The notes below the pieces were generated by a model. It saw only the letters and a list, made by a program, of their open reading frames with translations. It searched no databases and was not told the DNA's origin. A program made the translations under genes and the position numbers. From Rhodospirillaceae bacterium (GTDB lineage: Bacteria > Pseudomonadota > Alphaproteobacteria > Rhodospirillales > UBA2165): a stretch of 34,671 nucleotides of DNA. Positions 27,353-34,671 of the stretch are shown piece by piece (position 1 is the stretch's first letter; each line of letters begins with the position of its first letter). The stretch spans positions 1-34,671 of the forward strand of contig JABIIH010000204.1 of the NCBI GenBank assembly GCA_018649245.1, written 5' to 3'.

Positions 27353-27809
27353 AGTTGATATTACCTTTACCGTAAATGGTGCGGTGAAACAGGTGAGTGT
27401 TCCGGCGAATATGTCGGCGCTTGATATGCTGCGTGATCAGCTTGATTTAAAGGGCGCCAAAGAAGCCTGCGGTGAAGGTGAGTGCGGCGCTTGTACCATT
27501 ATCATTGATGATACGTCAGTGTGTTCCTGCTTGATGTATGCTGCAGATTGCGATGGCCGGACAATTGAAACCATTGAAGGCGTGCAAACCGAAGACGGGC
27601 TGGACCCCATCCAGCAAGCCTTCGTCGAACATGGCGCCGTTCAATGCGGCTATTGTACGCCCGGCATGGTGATGCAGGCCAAACATATGTTGAACAAAAA
27701 TCCTAATCCAACGGAGGGGGAAATCCAGCGCGGTTTAGAAGGCAATGTTTGCCGTTGTACCGGTTACCGCAAAATAATTGATGCGGTCGCCGAAGTCGCG
27801 CGCAGTTGA
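27342..27809 (+). CDS. Molybdenum hydroxylase 2Fe-2S subunit (CoxS/XdhC-like)
   Basis: 155 aa; CGEGECGACTIIIDDTSVCSC and QCGYCTPGMVMQAKHML...GLEGNVCRCTGYRKI. Confidence 0.97.
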   Translation: MSAKVDITFTVNGAVKQVSVPANMSALDMLRDQLDLKGAKEACGEGECGACTIIIDDTSVCSCLMYAADCDGRTIETIEGVQTEDGLDPIQQAFVEHGAVQCGYCTPGMVMQAKHMLNKNPNPTEGEIQRGLEGNVCRCTGYRKIIDAVAEVARS

Positions 27810-27822
27810 TCGGAGAAATCAG

Positions 27823-30141
27823 ATGGATCAAATAGTCGAAAAACCTGACACCCTCATAGGTAAGCCTATTCCCAAGCCGGATGCGCCTGACAAAGTCGTC
27901 GGCAAAACCACCTATATTAACGATATGGTATTGCCGCGCATGCTGATCGCCAAGATCAAGCGGACCGACCGGGTGCACGCAAAAATTCTAAGCGTTGATA
28001 TCAGCGCAGCCGAGAAAGTGCCAGGCATTGTTGCCATTGCCACTGCTGAGAATTCACCGAAAGGCTTGATCGGTGTCCTGAAAGATAATCCGCCGCTCAA
28101 GGGCGACAAAGTACGTTGCATTCGGGACGAAATTGCCGGGGTTGCCGGCGAGACCGAAGAAGCCGTCGATGAAGCGCTTAAGCTTATCAAAGTCGAGTAT
28201 GAAGACTTGCCGGGCGTGTTTGATCCGGAAGAGGCGCTCAAAGACGATGCGCCGCTCATCCACGATGATAAGCCGGGCAATCTCAGCCTGACCTTTGATT
28301 TTGAACATGGCGATATTTCAAAAGCGGAGAAAGATTCCGACATCGTATTGGAAGAGAAATATGAGCTTCACTATGTCACCCATACCTGCATGGGTCCGGG
28401 CTGCGTCATTGCCGATTTTGATACCCACGGCAAACTGACAATCTACACGCAAACCCAATATCCCTATAACTACAAAATGGATTTGGCTCCGGCTTTGGAT
28501 ATTTCAGCCGGTGACATTCGGGTTATTCAGCCGCCAGTTGGCGGTGCCTTTGGCTCGAAATTGGATGTTTATCCGTTTGAACCGATTGCGGTTTATTTGG
28601 CCAAGAAAGCGCGTCGTCCGGTGAAACTGTTTTTCTCCCGGGAAGAAGAATTTATCGCTTCGCCGACCCGCCAACCTGCCCGCGTTTATATCAAGCAGGG
28701 TGCCAAGAAAGACGGCACCATCACCTTCCGGGATGTTAATGTGTATCTCAATAATGGTGGCTACACCTCTTGGGGTGCAACCATTCCAGCCGTGATGATG
28801 CGGACCATGACCGGTCATTTCCGCATACCGAACGTTGAGTTCCATTCCAAAGCGGTCTACACCAACAACCCGTTTGCGGGCTCCTTCCGGGGCTATGGCA
28901 ATGTCCAAGCGACTTATGTAACGGCGACGCTGATGGATAAGATGGCCGAAGAGCTCGGCATGGATCCCATCGAATTCCGCCTCAAAAACGCTCAAAAACC
29001 AGGCGAGCGCACACCGCAGAATAGTCTCTTGAAAACTGCGGCCTTAGCCGATTGCATTAAGATCGGAGCGGAAAAAACCAACTTCCTTGAAAAACATGCT
29101 GCCAACGTGGCGGCGCGCGAGAAGCCGGGTCGCATCCGTCAAGGTATCGGTATTGCAACTTCGATCCATAATGCTGGTGGTGCGAAAATCCATAAAAGTG
29201 ATGGTTGCGGCACAATCCTAACCATGGATGATTATGGCAGGGCAACGGTGATTACCGGTGCCTCCGAGATTGGTCAGGGTATTGATGCGGTGATTACCCA
29301 GCTCGTTAGTGAAGAGCTCGGCATTCCGACCTCCGATGTTATTATTGCCAATAATGATTCTGCCATCGGGCCGTGGGATGTTGGTGTCCATGCCAGCCGG
29401 ACGACTTTTATTGCCGGTAATGCAGCCCGCAATGCAGCGGTCAAAGCGAAGCAGCAAATTCTTGCCGCAGCCGCGCGTCAATCAAATGTCAGTATTGATA
29501 AGCTTGATCTGCGTGGTGGTCACGTTGTGCAAAAAGACAACGGTGTTTCGGTGACTAAGCTCGATCGCTTGCTGCGCCAGATGCATTTCGCCGGCGATGA
29601 TGCAGAATTGGTGATGGTCTCCGAATACTATGAGCCGCCAAGTGAGCTCGAAGACAAAAACCATGTTGGTGATATTTCGGCAGCTTATTCGCATGGTGCC
29701 TATATTACTGAGCTTGAAATCGATACTCTAACCGGTGGCGTCAAACTGCACAAAATGACCTGCGTCCAGGATGTCGGCAAAGTCATCAATAAGCTTGGCA
29801 TCGAAGGTCAAATGGAAGGCGGTATCGCCCAAGGTATCGGCTACGGTCTGTCGGAAGAATTGATCATTGAAGAAGGCATTGTCAAAAATCCGAACTTCCG
29901 CGATTACAAAGTGGTCACCGCACCGGAAATGCCGGAAATTGAATGTCACTTTATCGAAGACGATGAAGAAACAGGTCCTTTCGGTGCTAAAGGAATTTCC
30001 GAATTGCCGTGCATTATTCCAGGCGCTTCTATCGCCAATGCGGTTTATAACGCGATTGGCGTGCGTTTTGATAATCCGCCGATCACACCTGAAAAGATCG
30101 TGCGCGCTCTCCACGGCGACAAAATTGAGGCCGCTGAGTAG
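27823..30141 (+). CDS. Molybdopterin-binding large subunit of a xanthine dehydrogenase / 4-hydroxybenzoyl-CoA reductase-like molybdenum hydroxylase
   Basis: [82 protein letters not shown]. Track start 27778; ATG at 27823 (MDQIVEKPD) with RBS is likelier. Confidence 0.93.
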   Translation: MDQIVEKPDTLIGKPIPKPDAPDKVVGKTTYINDMVLPRMLIAKIKRTDRVHAKILSVDISAAEKVPGIVAIATAENSPKGLIGVLKDNPPLKGDKVRCIRDEIAGVAGETEEAVDEALKLIKVEYEDLPGVFDPEEALKDDAPLIHDDKPGNLSLTFDFEHGDISKAEKDSDIVLEEKYELHYVTHTCMGPGCVIADFDTHGKLTIYTQTQYPYNYKMDLAPALDISAGDIRVIQPPVGGAFGSKLDVYPFEPIAVYLAKKARRPVKLFFSREEEFIASPTRQPARVYIKQGAKKDGTITFRDVNVYLNNGGYTSWGATIPAVMMRTMTGHFRIPNVEFHSKAVYTNNPFAGSFRGYGNVQATYVTATLMDKMAEELGMDPIEFRLKNAQKPGERTPQNSLLKTAALADCIKIGAEKTNFLEKHAANVAAREKPGRIRQGIGIATSIHNAGGAKIHKSDGCGTILTMDDYGRATVITGASEIGQGIDAVITQLVSEELGIPTSDVIIANNDSAIGPWDVGVHASRTTFIAGNAARNAAVKAKQQILAAAARQSNVSIDKLDLRGGHVVQKDNGVSVTKLDRLLRQMHFAGDDAELVMVSEYYEPPSELEDKNHVGDISAAYSHGAYITELEIDTLTGGVKLHKMTCVQDVGKVINKLGIEGQMEGGIAQGIGYGLSEELIIEEGIVKNPNFRDYKVVTAPEMPEIECHFIEDDEETGPFGAKGISELPCIIPGASIANAVYNAIGVRFDNPPITPEKIVRALHGDKIEAAE

Positions 30142-31334
30142 TGAGACCACGCACAGTTCTTTCCATGGAGCAGGCATTGTCTATGCCGTCTGCTACCTTG
30201 CGTTTTGCCCAGCTTGGCTGGCGTGTAATCCGGGTTGAGGCGGTGACGTCAGGCCGCGGTAATCCAGGTGATCCCAACCGCTATATCGGCAGTAAAGTCG
30301 CCGACGAAGATCGGCATTCTTATTTCATTGCCCCTAATGTCGGCAAGGAAGCGATTGCGCTTAATCTTAAGGAAAAAGAGGGCCAGGAAGCGCTAAAGCG
30401 GATCATCAAAGAACTCGATGTAGACATTTTCTGCTGCAATACCGTGCCGAGCCGCTACGAAAGTCTCGGCATCGATTACGAAACACTATCCGCTGTTAAG
30501 CCCGATCTGATCTGGGCCGGAATTTCAGCGCTTGGGCCCGCCTTTCCGAATGTGCCCGGCTATGATCCGGTGATCCAAGCGTTGGCCGGCTATATGGAAC
30601 TCACCGGTGATGCAGATGGTGATCCGACGCTGTCCGGAATTCCGCTGGTCGATCTCAAAGCAGGTGACGAAGTCTATGCCGGTGTTTGCCTCGCCTTGGC
30701 CGAGCAAGCTGAAACCGGTGAAGGCAAACGCATTGATGTCTCAATGTTTCAAGCCGCAGCCTCCTGGCTGATTACGACCCTGCCGCTGATTGATTTTGGC
30801 TGTGATTATTCCGAGATCACGCGCTCCGGCAATGAGCACCGTAAATTTATTCCGACCAATGCTTACAAATCCAAGGACGGCTTTATTTTCATGGCGCAAG
30901 GCAGTGACGTGCAATGGCAGCGTTTTATTGCCATTCCTAAATTCGCTTCCTTGGAGGACGAAGGCCGCTTGACCAATAACGGCCGGCTGGAAGGACGCGA
31001 GAAATTGCAGCGCGACATCGGTGACATCATGGCCAAGTATGATACTTCTGAACTGGCCGCTGATTTGCGCGGAGCAACGATCCCTTGCGCGCCGATCTCG
31101 ACAATTCCGCAGGTGATTGAACGCAAAGAGCTCGACGGCAAGCTGACGACGACAACGGCGCTGGACGGCAAAACCATCCGTATGCAGCCGATGGCGGTTG
31201 ATCTGCCGAACGGTAATTCGAACCTGAATTTCCCACCAAAATACGGCGAGCAAACTGAAACGATCCTGTCTGAGGCCGGTTATTCGGCAGCGGATTTGGC
31301 AGGTTTAAAAGCAACCAATATTATTCCAAGTTAG
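30141..31334 (+). CDS. CaiB/BaiF (class III) CoA-transferase family protein
   Basis: 397 aa; [79 protein letters not shown] start overlapping the upstream stop. Confidence 0.9.
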   Translation: MRPRTVLSMEQALSMPSATLRFAQLGWRVIRVEAVTSGRGNPGDPNRYIGSKVADEDRHSYFIAPNVGKEAIALNLKEKEGQEALKRIIKELDVDIFCCNTVPSRYESLGIDYETLSAVKPDLIWAGISALGPAFPNVPGYDPVIQALAGYMELTGDADGDPTLSGIPLVDLKAGDEVYAGVCLALAEQAETGEGKRIDVSMFQAAASWLITTLPLIDFGCDYSEITRSGNEHRKFIPTNAYKSKDGFIFMAQGSDVQWQRFIAIPKFASLEDEGRLTNNGRLEGREKLQRDIGDIMAKYDTSELAADLRGATIPCAPISTIPQVIERKELDGKLTTTTALDGKTIRMQPMAVDLPNGNSNLNFPPKYGEQTETILSEAGYSAADLAGLKATNIIPS

Positions 31335-31361
31335 ATTGAGTTATCCACCAGAGGAAAGAGA

Positions 31362-32192
31362 ATGAGTAATAAATTAGAAAATAAAATCGCCCTTGTGACC
31401 GGTGCCGGCCGCGGTATTGGCCAGGCTATTGCCACCAAATTAGCTAGCGAAGGCGCCAATCTCGTGATCAATGATTTGACCGAAGAGCCGGCTCTGGAAA
31501 CGAAAAAAATTATCGAAGATATGGGCCGAGAGTGCGAGATCGTTGTTGGTGATGTGACGACACAAGATTTTGGCGACCGTCTCGCCAAGGCGGCGGTTGA
31601 TCGTTTTAATGCGATTGACATAATTGTCAATAATGCCGGCTATCCCTGGGATGGCGTTATCCAGAAATATACCGATGAGCAGTTTCAGGCGATGATGGAT
31701 GTCCACGTCACCGCACCTTTCCGCATATTGCGCAGTGCGGGTGAAGTTATGCGCCAAGCTGCCAAGGATGAGAAAGCTGCAGGTGAGGTCGTGCATCGTA
31801 AAGTCGTCAACATTTCCTCTTTTGCCGGTCTTTACGGTAATGCTGGTCAAATCGGTTATGCCTCGGCGAAATCAGCTCTGGTCGGCATGACCCGGACGCT
31901 GGCTAAGGAATGGGGCCGCTACAACATCAATGTCAATTGTGTCGCCTTCGGATATATCCAAACCCGCATGACCAAAGATTTGGGCGATGCTGAAGCAGTG
32001 GCACAAGTGGGCAACCGCGAAATTACCATGGGCGTTCATCCCGATATGACCAAGGCGTTGGTGCAAATGATCCCGCTTGGCCGGGGTGGCACACCTCAGG
32101 AAGCCGCCGATGCAGTCTATTTGATGTGTGCGCCTGAATCTAATTACATCAGCGGTCAAGTTGTCTTAGCTGCAGGTGGTCTGATTATCTAA
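31362..32192 (+). CDS. SDR family NAD(P)-dependent oxidoreductase (FabG-like)
   Basis: 276 aa; ALVTGAGRGIGQAIA, IIVNNAGYPWDG, YASAKSALVGMTRTLAKEWGRYNINVNCVAFGYIQTRM. Confidence 0.95.
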   Translation: MSNKLENKIALVTGAGRGIGQAIATKLASEGANLVINDLTEEPALETKKIIEDMGRECEIVVGDVTTQDFGDRLAKAAVDRFNAIDIIVNNAGYPWDGVIQKYTDEQFQAMMDVHVTAPFRILRSAGEVMRQAAKDEKAAGEVVHRKVVNISSFAGLYGNAGQIGYASAKSALVGMTRTLAKEWGRYNINVNCVAFGYIQTRMTKDLGDAEAVAQVGNREITMGVHPDMTKALVQMIPLGRGGTPQEAADAVYLMCAPESNYISGQVVLAAGGLII

Positions 32193-32213
32193 CCTGGAGA
32201 TTGCCGACGTAAC

Positions 32214-34671
32214 ATGGACCAGAAAGTCACAGCCAGCCCGGTAACTTTGGAAGACCGCTATAGTCTTGCTTCCGGCAAAGCCTATATGAACGGGACCCAG
32301 GCTTTGCTGCGTCTGCTGCTTGAGCAGGCTTGGCGGGATAAGGCTGCTGGTTTGAACACGGCTGGCTTTGTTTCCGGTTATCGCGGCACGCCGCTCGGCG
32401 GTTTTGATTTGGCTTTGTGGAAAGCAAAGAAGTATTTGCAGGAAGACAATATCCATTTCGAACCGGGTCTCAATGAAGACCTTGCCGCCACAGCGGTTTG
32501 GGGTTCACAGCAAACCGATATCTTCGGTTCCGAAAAATATGATGGTGTATTTGGCATGTGGTATGGCAAAACGCCCGGGCTTGATCGCTCAGGCGATGCC
32601 TTTAAGCACGCTAATATGAGCGGCACTTCGCGTTATGGCGGCGTACTGGCCGTCAGTGGTGATGATCCTGGTGCATCTTCGACCTCGGTGCCGTCTCAAA
32701 GTGAGCACACCTTCGCCTCTTTTATGATGCCGGTCATTTATCCTGCTAACATCGAAGAATTTCTCACTATGGGACTGCTGGGCTATGGCATGTCGCGTTA
32801 TTCCGGCAATTGGATCGGTTTTAAAACCCTCTCAGATATCGCCGAGACGTCGGCCTCAATCAATATCGGCACAGCGCTCCCAGAGTTTAAACTGCCCGAC
32901 AATCATGGTGATATTTGGGAACAGGTCAGTATTCGCTGGCCCGATGACCGCTGGGTTGCTGATGTCCGCCTCCAGGAAGTTCGCTTGCCGGCGGCGGTGG
33001 CTTTTGCCCGAGCCAATCAATTTGACCAAGTTGTCATTAAACCGGCCAAACGCCATTTCGGAATTGTTGCAGCTGGCAAAGCCTATTTGGATGTGCGCCA
33101 GGCGCTTGATGATTTGGGCATTACCGAGGAAGTTGCAGCCGAGATCGGGCTGACAGTTAATAAACTTGGCTTGATCTGGCCGCTTGAGCGCGACGGCATG
33201 ACCGAATTTGCCCAAGGCTTAGAAGAAATTCTGGTGGTTGAAGAGCGCCGCGCCTTTATTGAAACGCAAATTAAAGAACTTGCCTTCAATTGGGATGCGT
33301 CTTCGCGTCCTAACGTGATCGGCAAGTCAGATGAAAACGGCCAGCCGCTCATACCCTCGACGGGTGAAACTTCGCCGGTGTTACTGGCCGAAGTTTTAGG
33401 CCGCCGCTTATTGGCGAAAACAGATCATCCGGCAATTAAGCAAGCACTGGCCCAAATCGAAAGCCGCAAGCAACAAGCCGTCGCTCAGCCGAGCAAAGAA
33501 TTTCGTGTACCGCATTATTGCCCCGGCTGTCCGCATAATCGTGGCACCTCAACGCCGGAAGGCAGCATCGCCATGGCCGGCATTGGCTGTCACTCATTGG
33601 CGATGTGGATGCCGAATAACGATACCGTCACCTTTACTCATATGGGAGCTGAAGGAGCGAATTGGATCGGCGCCCAGGCCTTTGTTGATCAAAAACATAT
33701 TTTTCAGAATGTCGGTGATGGCACCTATGCTCATTCCGGCAGTCTCGCCATTCGAGCTGCCCAAGCTGCCGGCTGCACCATGACCTTTAAAATTCTTTAT
33801 AACGATGCAGTTGCCATGACCGGTGGCCAGCCGGTTGAAACACATTTTAGCGTGCTCGATATTGCCCGCCAAATCCTAGCTGAAGGCATCAATAAAGTCG
33901 TCGTCGTTGCTGATGACTTGAAAAAATATGATGCCTATGGGCCCGACTATAAATTCCCGCCTGAAGTTGAACTGTTTGGCCGGGAGGAAATGACTTCCGT
34001 GATGAGAGCCTGCCGGGAGTATCAGGGTGTTTCAGTATTAATCTACGATCAGGTTTGCGCCACCGAACGCCGGCGGCGGCGGAAACGCGGAGACATGCCG
34101 CCTTCGACCAAGCGTGTGGTGATCAATGAGCGTGTTTGTGAAGCCTGCGGCGATTGCTCGATCCAATCAAACTGTGTCGCCATCAGGACTCTGGAGACGC
34201 CGCTCGGTACCAAACGTCAAATTGATCAATCAAGCTGCAATATGGATTTACTGTGCCTCGAAGGTTTTTGCCCTGCCTTAGTGACGGTCGAGGGTGGAAC
34301 TTTGAAAATGCCAAACCCGTCGGAAGAGCTCGATATTCCGCTTGAAGAACCGGTTGCCCAAAATTTAACAGAGCCCCGTGATATTTTGATCGCTGGTGTT
34401 GGAGGCAGCGGGTTAATCACGGTCGGTAGTTTACTCGGCATGGCGGCGCATCTCGAAGGCAAAGAATGTTCCGTGCTGGATAATACCGGTATCGCGCGGA
34501 TGGGCGGCTCGGTATCGACCCATGTCCGCATAGGCGAAAGTGGTGCCCGGCTTAACGCATCACGGATCGGCGACGTCAACGCGGATGTGCTGATCGGCGG
34601 TGATCCGGTGGTCTCGGCAAGCGCTGAAGTTCTGACCCGCATTCGTGCAGACCAAACACAGGCGGTAGTAA
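32214..34671 (+). CDS. Indolepyruvate:ferredoxin oxidoreductase family protein (fused alpha/beta), 3'-truncated by the window end
   Basis: Manual translation from ATG 32214: MDQKVTASPVTLEDRYSLASGKAYMNGTQALLRLLLEQAWRDKAAGLNTAGFVSGYRGTPLGGFDLALWKAKKYLQ...; TPP-region and 4Fe-4S motif VCEACGDCSIQSNC...C near 34.13-34.27 kb, then start of the gamma-like domain ILIAGVGGSGLITVGSLLGMAA. Frame stays open to 34671; absent from the ORF track. Confidence 0.9.
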   Translation, partial: MDQKVTASPVTLEDRYSLASGKAYMNGTQALLRLLLEQAWRDKAAGLNTAGFVSGYRGTPLGGFDLALWKAKKYLQEDNIHFEPGLNEDLAATAVWGSQQTDIFGSEKYDGVFGMWYGKTPGLDRSGDAFKHANMSGTSRYGGVLAVSGDDPGASSTSVPSQSEHTFASFMMPVIYPANIEEFLTMGLLGYGMSRYSGNWIGFKTLSDIAETSASINIGTALPEFKLPDNHGDIWEQVSIRWPDDRWVADVRLQEVRLPAAVAFARANQFDQVVIKPAKRHFGIVAAGKAYLDVRQALDDLGITEEVAAEIGLTVNKLGLIWPLERDGMTEFAQGLEEILVVEERRAFIETQIKELAFNWDASSRPNVIGKSDENGQPLIPSTGETSPVLLAEVLGRRLLAKTDHPAIKQALAQIESRKQQAVAQPSKEFRVPHYCPGCPHNRGTSTPEGSIAMAGIGCHSLAMWMPNNDTVTFTHMGAEGANWIGAQAFVDQKHIFQNVGDGTYAHSGSLAIRAAQAAGCTMTFKILYNDAVAMTGGQPVETHFSVLDIARQILAEGINKVVVVADDLKKYDAYGPDYKFPPEVELFGREEMTSVMRACREYQGVSVLIYDQVCATERRRRRKRGDMPPSTKRVVINERVCEACGDCSIQSNCVAIRTLETPLGTKRQIDQSSCNMDLLCLEGFCPALVTVEGGTLKMPNPSEELDIPLEEPVAQNLTEPRDILIAGVGGSGLITVGSLLGMAAHLEGKECSVLDNTGIARMGGSVSTHVRIGESGARLNASRIGDVNADVLIGGDPVVSASAEVLTRIRADQTQAVV

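Noticed and set aside
32368-33872. Multiple short ORFs on both strands (32368..32619, 32785..33153, 33505..33783, etc.)
   Set aside because: All are shadow frames of the large unclosed indolepyruvate:ferredoxin oxidoreductase ORF starting at 32214.
1-34671. CRISPR arrays, tRNA/rRNA genes, transposase or integrase genes
   Set aside because: No regularly spaced direct repeats, no RNA gene signatures and no recombinase domains recognised in any frame.

Overview
The window looks like alphaproteobacterial chromosome in two parts. (1) 324-7177, all minus strand, is mostly conserved housekeeping: RppH Nudix hydrolase, divergent polysaccharide deacetylase, S41 C-terminal protease, EnvC/M23 peptidase, GpmI, and two small membrane proteins. 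(2) After a ~500 bp AT-rich intergenic strand switch, 7678-34671 is an almost entirely plus-strand catabolic island. Its first block (7.7-15.9 kb) encodes an apparently complete corrinoid- and tetrahydrofolate-dependent demethylation module: a fused MetV-like/MetF protein, a free-standing corrinoid protein, two tandem UroD-superfamily methyltransferases, a methionine-synthase-activation-domain-like protein, a RACE-type 2Fe-2S/ASKHA corrinoid reactivase and a pterin-binding methyltransferase. An amidohydrolase and a double ferredoxin-fold EthD-like protein follow. Beyond a divergent TetR gene with a perfect 22-bp palindrome lies a second block (18.6-34.7 kb): two MaoC-like proteins, HyuA/HyuB, acyl-CoA dehydrogenase, a two-subunit B12-dependent acyl-CoA mutase, a three-subunit molybdenum hydroxylase, a CaiB/BaiF CoA-transferase, an SDR, and a fused indolepyruvate:ferredoxin oxidoreductase that runs off the window and is missing from the ORF track. 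The best candidate for an undescribed system is this combination: a split chloromethane-utilisation-like demethylase with UroD proteins lacking the canonical HxC...C zinc signature, next to a CoA pathway with a divergent B12 mutase. The substrate cannot be assigned from sequence alone. All calls come from reading motifs by eye; no database search was run.
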